Of a stretch of 6,146 nucleotides of DNA, positions 1 to 4,957 are shown one piece after another. Numbering within the stretch: position 1 is the stretch's first letter; each line of letters opens with the position of its first letter. A program made the position numbers and the translations under genes. The DNA lies in the NCBI GenBank assembly GCA_937951455.1, contig CALFBU010000225.1:1-6146 (forward strand). Direction: 5' to 3'. Source of the stretch: an uncultured Rhizobiaceae group bacterium. GTDB taxonomy: Bacteria > Pseudomonadota > Alphaproteobacteria > Rhizobiales > Rhizobiaceae. Under the pieces are notes generated by a model. It saw only the letters and a program-made list of their open reading frames with translations. It was not told the origin of the DNA and searched no databases.

Positions 1-67
1 CCATCTTAACACGAACTTTTTCCATCACTGGATCCAGCGGTTCATCTTCATCAATTTGGTTAGCCAT
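1..67 (-). CDS. Unidentified small protein, N-terminal 22 codons only
   Basis: An ATG at 67-65 on the minus strand opens a reading frame that stays open to the window edge. The visible peptide begins MANQIDEDEPLDPVMEKVRV and is acidic, then turns basic. A weak AAAGG ribosome site lies about ten bases upstream of the ATG. The acidic, proline-containing start followed by 'VMEKVRVKM' resembles, from memory, the N-terminus of small alphaproteobacterial membrane proteins found next to rluD (DUF6476-type), in which a single membrane segment follows. That segment is outside the window, so the assignment is only a guess. The gene is divergent from rluD, with 29 bases between the two start codons. Confidence 0.55.
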   Translation of the reverse strand, partial: MANQIDEDEPLDPVMEKVRVKM

Positions 68-82
68 AGTATCATTGCCTTT

Positions 83-90
83 AGGTGGAG
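83..90 (+). promoter_or_regulatory. Ribosome binding site deciding the rluD start
   Basis: AGGTGGAG sits six bases before ATG 97 and is a good Shine-Dalgarno match. A GTG at 85 lies in the same frame but falls inside this ribosome site, so it would have no Shine-Dalgarno of its own. ATG 97 is therefore preferred. Confidence 0.7.
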
Positions 91-96
91 TTTCAA

Positions 97-1122
97 ATGA
101 CTGTTAACGAAGTGAGCGCCAAAGGGGAAGCCTTGATTGCAAAAGAAGAGCATATAGGCACAAGATTAGATGCCTTTATTGCCTCTTTTATGCCAAGTTA
201 CGTTTCGCGGTCACGTGTTACTGAAATTATCAAACAAGGTGGCGTTACCGTAAATGGCAAGGAAACCAAAAAACCAAACCATCGCTTGAAACTCAATGAT
301 GCCATCATCATGGAAGTGCCTGAGCCAGAAGAAGCTGAGCCAGAACCAGAAGATATTCCGCTCGATATCTATTACGAAGATGATCATCTGCTGATCATCA
401 ACAAGCCCGCGGGCATGGTCGTGCACCCTGCCCCGGGTCACTGGAGCGGCACAATGGTTAACGCCCTACTCCATCATTGCGGTGATACGCTCTCAGGCAT
501 TGGTGGTGTCAGACGCCCTGGCATCGTACATAGATTGGATAAAGACACATCGGGTCTTCTGGTCGTTGCCAAAAATGAACGCACACACTCTGGTCTTACA
601 AAACAATTTATGGACCACGGTCGCACAGGTCCTTTGGAGCGCAATTATCTGGCGCTTGTTTGGGGACGCTTTGAAAAACTAACCGGAAGCGTCAACGCTC
701 CCCTTGCCAGATCACCCAACAACCGCAAAAAACGCGCAGTCGTAAAAGATGATCACACCGAAGCCAAGGAAGCCATTACCCATTTTACTGTAAAATCTGA
801 ATATGGAATGGACGAAGACGGATTTCCCATTTGCTCCCTTGTTGAATGCAGATTGGAAACAGGTCGTACACACCAGATCAGAGTTCATATGAGTCATATA
901 GGACATCCACTGGTCGGTGATCAGGACTACGGCAAACATTTCCAAACCAAGGAAAATACCTTACCCGAAGCCACGAAAGAAGTCGTCGCCAATTTCAAAC
1001 GCCAAGCGCTTCACGCAGCACTCTTGGGTTTCGAGCATCCAATCACAAAAGAACACATAAAGTTCGAAGCACCCATTCCTGAAGATTTTGATATTCTACT
1101 CAGGTCATTTCCCAAGGAATGA
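97..1122 (+). CDS. rluD: 23S rRNA pseudouridine synthase RluD
   Basis: Cytosolic enzyme of the RluA/RluD family, which isomerises uridines to pseudouridine in helix 69 of 23S rRNA (positions 1911, 1915 and 1917 in E. coli numbering), assisting late 50S assembly. The protein has 341 residues, a normal length for the family. An S4 RNA-binding domain covers about residues 20-75 (TRLDAFIA, then SRSRVTEIIKQGGVTVNG). The catalytic domain follows with NKPAGMVVHPAPGH, the signature HRLDKDTSGLL with catalytic Asp at about residue 148, and GRTHQIRVHM at 256-265. An acidic stretch rich in Glu and Pro (about residues 70-90) joins the two domains. RluC is the nearest alternative; the overall pattern and the location near rpoH favour RluD. 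No obvious U-tailed terminator follows, so read-through into the downstream leader is possible. No clear promoter is visible in the 29-base divergent gap, so its promoter may lie inside the neighbouring gene. Confidence 0.93.
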   Translation: MTVNEVSAKGEALIAKEEHIGTRLDAFIASFMPSYVSRSRVTEIIKQGGVTVNGKETKKPNHRLKLNDAIIMEVPEPEEAEPEPEDIPLDIYYEDDHLLIINKPAGMVVHPAPGHWSGTMVNALLHHCGDTLSGIGGVRRPGIVHRLDKDTSGLLVVAKNERTHSGLTKQFMDHGRTGPLERNYLALVWGRFEKLTGSVNAPLARSPNNRKKRAVVKDDHTEAKEAITHFTVKSEYGMDEDGFPICSLVECRLETGRTHQIRVHMSHIGHPLVGDQDYGKHFQTKENTLPEATKEVVANFKRQALHAALLGFEHPITKEHIKFEAPIPEDFDILLRSFPKE

Positions 1123-1125
1123 TTG

Positions 1126-1154
1126 CTTGACTTTAACGTCAATCAGGCAGATAC
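1126..1154 (+). promoter_or_regulatory. Candidate sigma-70-type promoter for the helicase leader
   Basis: CTTGAC (1126-1131) matches the alphaproteobacterial -35 consensus exactly. It is followed after 17 bases by AGATAC (1149-1154), a poor -10. It begins four bases after the rluD stop, a sensible place for a helicase promoter. The same bases form a hairpin (TTGAC 1127-1131 with GTCAA 1138-1142), so the motif may be coincidental. A second possible -10, CTATAA at 1352-1357, has no matching -35. Confidence 0.3.
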
Positions 1155-1416
1155 ACAGGTATTCCGACCCGCTGCCGCGTGAGCAGCATGTGCGAACATA
1201 GTTTTTATATGTCGAAAAGCGCAAGGTACGGATTTAGGCATCGCTAAACATGAAAGATGCTGAAACTCACAAGTTTCCATTTCACGCGGGGATCTGACGG
1301 TTAGTCGGTCAAAGAACAATTCAGTTCAAGACGAGAACCTAATCGCAACCGCTATAACGAGCCTGCGTATGTATTCTCATGCGCGGCATCGTTATGAATT
1401 ACGAAAAGATATTATT
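1155..1416 (+). other. Long leader upstream of the DEAD-box helicase, with several hairpins
   Basis: This gene-free stretch between rluD and the helicase is long compared with the other gaps in the window. Short inverted repeats seen in order are: GCTGC 1171-1175 with GCAGC 1183-1187; ATGT 1188-1191 with ACAT 1196-1199, closed by a GCGA tetraloop; GCATC 1238-1242 with GATGC 1256-1260; GAAAC 1262-1266 with GTTTC 1273-1277; TGAC 1295-1298 with GTCA 1308-1311. Each is weak alone. Long structured 5' leaders are known for cold-regulated DEAD-box helicase and cold-shock mRNAs in other bacteria. Whether this one is transcribed as a leader is inferred. Two tiny ORFs lie in it (1188-1247 and 1250-1297). 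The 3' end (from 1369) is also open in the helicase frame. Confidence 0.35.
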
Positions 1417-3126
1417 TTGACTACTTTTACAGACCTTGGCCTAACGCCAAAGCTTCTTGCATCGATTTCGGCCGTTGGTTACGAAACACCGACCCCAATC
1501 CAGGAACAAGCCATCCCACTTGTCATGAAAGGCCATGATGTCATGGGCCTTGCGCAGACGGGCACAGGTAAAACCGCAGCCTTTGGTCTGCCGCTTGTTC
1601 ATAAACTGATGGAAGAAGATATTCGTCCAAAGCCAAAAGGCGTTCGCGCGCTTATTCTGGCGCCTACGCGGGAATTGGTAAATCAGATTTCTGACAACCT
1701 ACGCCAATATGTAAAGAAAACACCTATTTGGGTAAACGTCGTCATCGGCGGGCAGTCCATCAATAAGCAGGCACAAGCCCTTGCAAAGGGCACAGACATT
1801 CTGGTTGCAACACCGGGTCGCTTGTTGGACCTTGCAGACCGCAAGGCGCTTTATCTTGATACAGCAACTTTTTTGGTGCTGGATGAAGCAGACCAAATGC
1901 TGGATCTGGGTTTTATTCACTCGCTTCGCCAAATCTCCAAGATGCTGGGCACACCACGCCAAACCATGCTGTTTTCTGCAACCATGCCAAAACAGGTTGA
2001 AGACCTGTCAAAAGCATTTTTGAACGATCCTGTACGTGTGCAAGTCTCGCCTCCGGGCAAAGCTGCGGACAAAATCGAACAATGTGTGCACCACGTCGCA
2101 GCGCGCGATAAAACAAATCTGCTTAAAGATTGCCTGATTGAACGTCGTGATGATCTATCACTGGTTTTTGCACGCACCAAACATGGTGCAGAAAAGCTGA
2201 TGAAGCACTTGGTTGATTGCGGCTTTAAAGCGGACAGTATTCATGGCAATAAAAGCCAAGGCCAACGTGACCGCGCCTTGCGTGCCTTTAAAAAGCGAGA
2301 CATCGATATTCTGGTTGCAACAGACGTAGCGGCACGCGGCATTGATATTCCAGCCGTTAGCCACGTCTACAACTTCAACCTGCCAGAAGTCCCCGAAAAC
2401 TACGTTCACCGCATTGGCAGAACTGCGCGTGCTGGTGCCGAAGGTAAAGCTGTCGCCTTTTGTGCGCCAGATGAATATCATCTTCTAAAACAAATTGAAC
2501 GCTTGATGGCGATTTCCATTCGCGTTGAAAGTGGCGAAGAGCCAGAAGGCATGCCAGCCAAGAAGGCCTCTTCAAACAGCCGTGGCCGCAATGGAAAGCC
2601 AGCGGGCAAATCAGGTGGTCGCAGAGCTTCAGGCCATAGAGGTCGTGGTGGCGACGCGAGATCTGAAACCAGCGGTAATGGTTCAGCCAAGCCCAAGAAG
2701 TTTAAAAACAAACAAACCAGTGTTGCTGAATACGACGCCAAAGAACAAAGACGTAAAGACAGAACAAGCGACACAAACCGCCAGGAAAAACGCAATACAT
2801 CTGGGGAAGGCCGTTTTAGCAATGATAAAAATGGTGCATCACGCAGAGGGCCTCGTCCGGAAGGTGATGGCGCACAAACTCGAAATCGCAGACCAAATCG
2901 CGATGGCGCAAACGCTTCAGGTAAGCGACAAGAAGCTAGTGGCGGCCAAGAAAACCGCAACAAAGCGAAACCAGGCCAGAAACCCTGGAAAACCAAATCT
3001 GCAAACAGTGGTGCAACGGGTGCCCACTCAAGCAATAAATCCAGAGGTCCAAAATCAAGCAATGCCAAGTCATCTGGCAAGCCAAACAAGAATAAAAGAC
3101 CTGCCAGACGCCCTCAAAGCGCATAA
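1417..3126 (+). CDS. rhlE: DEAD-box ATP-dependent RNA helicase, RhlE-like, with basic C-terminal tail
   Basis: Cytosolic RNA helicase that unwinds or remodels RNA using ATP; relatives act in ribosome assembly, mRNA decay and cold adaptation. All core motifs are present: Q motif GYETPTPIQ (residues 21-29), Walker A AQTGTGKT (46-53), PTREL, TPGR, DEAD (156-159), SAT (187-189), then in the second RecA domain LVFARTK, ATDVAARGID and HRIGRTARAG (331-340). From about residue 375 to the end (569) there is a low-complexity tail rich in Arg, Lys, Gly, Ser and Asn, probably disordered and RNA-binding. The start is uncertain. TTG 1417 gives MTTFTDLGL, matching the usual RhlE-family N-terminus, with a weak AAAAG upstream. 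ATG 1369 in frame would add 16 residues (MYSHARHRYELRKDII) unlike the usual family start, with only a weak ACGAG before it. RhlE versus another subgroup is not certain. In many Hyphomicrobiales rluD and rpoH are neighbours, so this gene looks inserted between them (from memory). Confidence 0.92.
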   Translation: MTTFTDLGLTPKLLASISAVGYETPTPIQEQAIPLVMKGHDVMGLAQTGTGKTAAFGLPLVHKLMEEDIRPKPKGVRALILAPTRELVNQISDNLRQYVKKTPIWVNVVIGGQSINKQAQALAKGTDILVATPGRLLDLADRKALYLDTATFLVLDEADQMLDLGFIHSLRQISKMLGTPRQTMLFSATMPKQVEDLSKAFLNDPVRVQVSPPGKAADKIEQCVHHVAARDKTNLLKDCLIERRDDLSLVFARTKHGAEKLMKHLVDCGFKADSIHGNKSQGQRDRALRAFKKRDIDILVATDVAARGIDIPAVSHVYNFNLPEVPENYVHRIGRTARAGAEGKAVAFCAPDEYHLLKQIERLMAISIRVESGEEPEGMPAKKASSNSRGRNGKPAGKSGGRRASGHRGRGGDARSETSGNGSAKPKKFKNKQTSVAEYDAKEQRRKDRTSDTNRQEKRNTSGEGRFSNDKNGASRRGPRPEGDGAQTRNRRPNRDGANASGKRQEASGGQENRNKAKPGQKPWKTKSANSGATGAHSSNKSRGPKSSNAKSSGKPNKNKRPARRPQSA

Positions 3127-3138
3127 ACAAACCTTACT

Positions 3139-3166
3139 TTCGCTCAAATGAAAACATTTGAGCGAA
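3139..3166 (+). terminator. Perfect 12-bp hairpin after the helicase gene
   Basis: TTCGCTCAAATG (3139-3150), an AAAA loop, and CATTTGAGCGAA (3155-3166) pair without a mismatch. It starts 13 bases after the helicase stop. There is no T run after it on either strand, so it is not a classical intrinsic terminator. It may act as a 3'-end stabiliser or pair with a factor-dependent terminator. Confidence 0.55.
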
Positions 3167-3188
3167 TGCTCGTAAAGCTTTGTTAGGC

Positions 3189-3211
3189 AAAATTGCAATA
3201 TGTGCATTTTT
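3189..3211. repeat. AT-rich imperfect inverted repeat upstream of rpoH
   Basis: AAAATTGCA (3189-3197) and TGCATTTTT (3203-3211) pair with one mismatch around a five-base spacer. It could be a weak U-tailed terminator for the helicase transcript or a protein-binding site about 45 bases upstream of the rpoH -10. AT-rich sequence makes chance occurrence likely. Nothing else is recognisable between 3167 and 3233. Confidence 0.25.
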
Positions 3212-3234
3212 ACACAAACATTACCAAAAATTCA

Positions 3235-3265
3235 TGTGAAAACACTGAATTCGTACCTATATAAG
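3235..3265 (+). promoter_or_regulatory. Candidate rpoH promoter with sigma-32-like -10
   Basis: CCTATATAAG (3256-3265) agrees at every fixed position with the -10 half of the heat-shock promoter consensus I recall for Agrobacterium (CYTATNTNNG). It also contains CTATAT (3257-3262), the usual alphaproteobacterial housekeeping -10. At the right distance upstream the -35 is poor: TGTG at 3235-3238 with a 17-base spacer against CTTG. The predicted transcript start is near 3269-3270, giving a 5' leader of about 60 bases. Autoregulation by RpoH or dual use of sigma factors is possible but not shown. Confidence 0.45.
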
Positions 3266-3274
3266 ATCTATGAG

Positions 3275-3298
3275 ATGCTTGCTTCAAAGAAGGAGCAT
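3275..3298 (+). promoter_or_regulatory. Hairpin in the rpoH leader covering an AAGGAG site
   Basis: ATGCT (3275-3279) pairs with AGCAT (3294-3298) and CTTC (3282-3285) with GAAG (3289-3292), around an AAA loop, with a possible T-G pair and one bulge between the two helices. The right arm contains AAGGAG (3290-3295), a perfect Shine-Dalgarno for the ATG at 3307. The stem is AU-rich and of modest length, the kind of structure that could melt with heat. It does not cover the rpoH ribosome site itself. Confidence 0.4.
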
Positions 3299-3306
3299 TG
3301 TTTTTG

Positions 3307-3327
3307 ATGAAGGGAGAAGGGTGCTAA
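3307..3327 (+). CDS. Possible six-codon leader minicistron before rpoH
   Basis: ATG 3307 reads MKGEGC and stops at TAA 3325-3327, one base before the rpoH ATG at 3329. AAGGAG at 3290-3295 lies 11 bases upstream, somewhat far but a strong match. The rpoH Shine-Dalgarno is inside this tiny ORF, so ribosomes ending here could restart on rpoH. The peptide has no recognisable function and the ORF is short enough to occur by chance. Support is only the ribosome site and the tight stop-start junction. Confidence 0.25.
   Translation: MKGEGC
3311..3321 (+). promoter_or_regulatory. rpoH ribosome binding site
   Basis: AGGGAGAAGGG lies seven bases before ATG 3329. In-frame stops at 3305-3307 and 3308-3310 exclude any longer rpoH protein, so this start is secure. 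Confidence 0.8.
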
Positions 3328-3328
3328 T

Positions 3329-4234
3329 ATGGCCCAGAATTTACCTACAATTTCCAGCGAAAACGGTCTTTCTCGCTACATGCAAGAAATTCGCAAATTT
3401 CCGATGCTTGAGCCAAATGAAGAATATATGTTGGCGAAAAGCTACCTTGAACATGATGACCGTGATGCAGCACACAAGCTGGTAACAAGCCACCTACGTC
3501 TCGTTGCAAAAATTGCCATGGGCTATCGTGGCTATGGCTTGCCAATCGGCGAAGTTGTCTCAGAAGGCAACGTTGGCCTCATGCAGGCGGTAAAGAAATT
3601 CGACCCGGAACGTGGTTTCCGCCTCGCGACTTATGCGATGTGGTGGATTAAGGCATCAATACAGGAATATGTGTTGCGCTCTTGGTCACTCGTGAAAATG
3701 GGTACAACAGCAAACCAAAAGCGTTTGTTCTTTAATTTGCGTAAAGCCAAAAGTCGTATTCAGGCATTGGATGACGGTGATCTTAATCCGGATCAAGTCG
3801 CACAAATTGCCACTCAGCTTGGCGTCAGCGAAGAAGAAGTAACATCGATGAACCGTCGCATGGCGGGTGATGCTTCCCTCAACGCGCCGATCAAGGCTGC
3901 AGAAGGTGAAAGTGGCGAATGGCAAGACTGGCTTGAAGACGACAGCGAAAGCGCTGAGCAAATTCTTGTGCAACAAGATGAACTTGAAAGCCGTCGTGAA
4001 ATGCTGGCAGATGCCATGAGCGTATTGAATGAACGCGAGCAACGCATTTTTATGGCGCGCCGTTTGGAAGAAAACCCAATCACGCTTGAAGAGCTATCAG
4101 GCGAATTTGATATCTCGAGAGAACGTGTACGCCAAATTGAAGTGCGCGCTTTTGAGAAAGTTCAAAAAGCAATGGTTGCATCTGCCAAAGAATTGGAAAA
4201 ACCAAACCCTCAGCTAGAGCATCAAACGCACTAA
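3329..4234 (+). CDS. rpoH: RNA polymerase heat-shock sigma factor RpoH (sigma-32)
   Basis: Alternative sigma factor that directs core RNA polymerase to heat-shock promoters (chaperones, proteases). The protein has 301 residues, normal for alphaproteobacterial RpoH. The sequence runs from a short region 1.2 (LSRYMQEIRKFPML) through sigma-2 with its core-binding and -10 melting segment (GLMQAVKKFDPERGF, then LATYAMWWIKASIQEYVLRS). The RpoH-specific region C box QKRLFFNLR is at residues 130-138 and separates it from RpoD and other group 2/3 factors. Sigma-4 carries the helix-turn-helix for the -35 element at about 252-275 (LEELSGEFDISRERVRQIE). Some alphaproteobacteria carry two or three rpoH copies; proximity to rluD suggests this is the main (rpoH1-type) copy, which is inference. 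Regulation may act through its promoter and leader, and in the family generally through protein stability by DnaK and FtsH. Confidence 0.96.
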   Translation: MAQNLPTISSENGLSRYMQEIRKFPMLEPNEEYMLAKSYLEHDDRDAAHKLVTSHLRLVAKIAMGYRGYGLPIGEVVSEGNVGLMQAVKKFDPERGFRLATYAMWWIKASIQEYVLRSWSLVKMGTTANQKRLFFNLRKAKSRIQALDDGDLNPDQVAQIATQLGVSEEEVTSMNRRMAGDASLNAPIKAAEGESGEWQDWLEDDSESAEQILVQQDELESRREMLADAMSVLNEREQRIFMARRLEENPITLEELSGEFDISRERVRQIEVRAFEKVQKAMVASAKELEKPNPQLEHQTH

Positions 4235-4246
4235 CAGCAAAATAAC

Positions 4247-4273
4247 AAAAAGGCTCTTTACAGAGCCTTTTTT
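4247..4273 (+). terminator. Intrinsic terminator of rpoH
   Basis: GGCTCT (4252-4257) pairs with AGAGCC (4262-4267) around a TTAC loop, flanked by a run of A on the left and six T on the right. It begins 12 bases after the rpoH stop. The A run makes it workable on the minus strand also. Confidence 0.92.
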
Positions 4274-4304
4274 ATTGCCTCAAGAAAACGTTACAATTTT
4301 GAGC

Positions 4305-4330
4305 GGAACTTTCATTCTACAACCCGCTTT
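4305..4330 (+). promoter_or_regulatory. Possible EcfG-type stress promoter before the peroxiredoxin-like gene
   Basis: GGAAC (4305-4309) followed after 17 bases by CTTT (4327-4330) resembles the alphaproteobacterial general-stress sigma EcfG consensus GGAAC-N16/17-CGTT, with one mismatch in the -10. The remaining gap of about 46 bases to the ATG suits a 5' leader. No better housekeeping promoter was found in 4274-4376. A stress promoter would fit an antioxidant-type gene, but such short motifs also occur by chance. Confidence 0.3.
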
Positions 4331-4363
4331 TCTGATGGCATAGTAATCAATGATTTCAAGAAA

Positions 4364-4369
4364 AAGGAA
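4364..4369 (+). promoter_or_regulatory. Ribosome binding site deciding the peroxiredoxin-like start
   Basis: AAGGAA lies seven bases before ATG 4377. An in-frame ATG at 4350 would add nine residues but has no ribosome site, and this AAGGAA would then be inside the gene. Confidence 0.7.
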
Positions 4370-4376
4370 TTTTCAA

Positions 4377-4913
4377 ATGATACAACATGTAGTTGTACTG
4401 CCGCGTCAAAAAACCCCTGCCCTCAATCTTCAACTGGTTGGCGGAGGCACATGGTCGTTGGACGCTCAAAAGCCTGAGCACTTTACCATGATTGTATTTT
4501 ATCGTGGTTATCACTGTCCAATTTGTAAAAACCAGTTACACGACCTTCTATCTAAAAAAGACGATTTTGCATCTGCTGGTGTGAACATCGTTGTAGCCTC
4601 TTCAAACGATCAAGCACTTGCAGAAAAAACAGTCGAAGAATGGGAACTGGAAGGATTGGACGTTGGCCACAGCCTGGAATTGGCAGATGCACTTGAGTGG
4701 GGACTGCATTTATCAGCAGGACGCGAAGGCACGGCAGAACCGGAAGTCTTCAGTGAACCAGGTATCTTTTTGGTAAGAGCAGATGGAACGCTCTACTTCT
4801 CTTCCATCCAAACCATGCCATTTGCCCGCCCAAAATTCTCAGACATTTTGGGTGCCGCCAAATTCGTGATTGAAAAAGACTATCCAGCACGTGGTGAAAT
4901 GGTAACGCTTTAA
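4377..4913 (+). CDS. Peroxiredoxin-like (AhpC/TSA superfamily) thioredoxin-fold protein
   Basis: Predicted cytosolic redox protein of 178 residues with no signal peptide. The N-terminal half reads TPALNLQLVGGGTWSL, then a beta strand MIVFYRGYHCPICKNQL with a CPIC pair at Cys47 and Cys50. Next comes a helix and VNIVVASSNDQALAEKTVEEW, typical of the AhpC/TSA fold (resolving the role of a peroxide or thiol substrate). The C-terminal part, GIFLVRADGTLYFSSIQTMPFARP, is the usual last strands of the fold. The CxxC resembles the 'peroxiredoxin-like' subgroup rather than classical 2-Cys enzymes with the PxxxTxxC motif, so peroxidase activity is not certain; a thiol-disulfide oxidoreductase is the alternative. 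It has its own ribosome site and appears to be a single-gene unit between two terminators. Substrate is unknown. Confidence 0.8.
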   Translation: MIQHVVVLPRQKTPALNLQLVGGGTWSLDAQKPEHFTMIVFYRGYHCPICKNQLHDLLSKKDDFASAGVNIVVASSNDQALAEKTVEEWELEGLDVGHSLELADALEWGLHLSAGREGTAEPEVFSEPGIFLVRADGTLYFSSIQTMPFARPKFSDILGAAKFVIEKDYPARGEMVTL

Positions 4914-4920
4914 AATAAGC

Positions 4921-4951
4921 TCACCCTGAACCCATCCACGGTTCAGGGTGA
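4921..4951. terminator. Hairpin between convergent peroxiredoxin-like and tenA genes
   Basis: TCACCCTGAACC (4921-4932) and GGTTCAGGGTGA (4940-4951) form a perfect 12-bp stem around a seven-base loop. Reading leftwards it is followed by GCTTATTTTAAAG, a weak T-rich tail, so it probably ends tenA transcripts. Rightwards the tail is AAAATG with no T run, so it is a poor U-tailed terminator for the peroxiredoxin-like gene, whose stop is only seven bases before it. Confidence 0.75.
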
Positions 4952-4957
4952 AAATGT

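Noticed and set aside
68..96. TTGAAA-N17-GATACT on the minus strand as a promoter for the left-edge gene
   Set aside because: Spacing is good, but the transcript would start inside the proposed coding region near base 61, so it fits poorly with the chosen start codon.
1120..1145. Hairpin at the rluD stop (TTGAC with GTCAA plus outer TGA with TCA) as a terminator
   Set aside because: No T run follows and it overlaps the CTTGAC motif, so it could be either a promoter coincidence or a weak structure.
2478..3089. Long open frame of about 203 codons on the minus strand opposite the helicase tail
   Set aside because: It is opposite a low-complexity Arg/Gly/Ser/Lys-rich coding tail, whose reverse strand is naturally stop-poor and gives Leu/Pro/Ser/Phe-rich text. 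No domain or ribosome site is seen.
2525..3151. Open frame of about 208 codons on the plus strand overlapping the helicase tail
   Set aside because: It is another frame through the low-complexity tail, with no recognisable domain or separate promoter.
3270..3485. Possible leaderless ORF starting at the predicted rpoH transcript start and overlapping rpoH
   Set aside because: It begins at an ATG close to the predicted start site but its translation shows no domain, and it runs out of frame through conserved rpoH codons. The overlap with a strongly conserved gene makes it a shadow.
3686..4042. Minus-strand open frame of about 118 codons opposite rpoH
   Set aside because: It lies wholly within conserved RpoH sequence, with no domain recognised.
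4350..4376. Upstream ATG at 4350 as the start of the peroxiredoxin-like protein
   Set aside because: It has no ribosome site, whereas ATG 4377 has AAGGAA at the proper distance.
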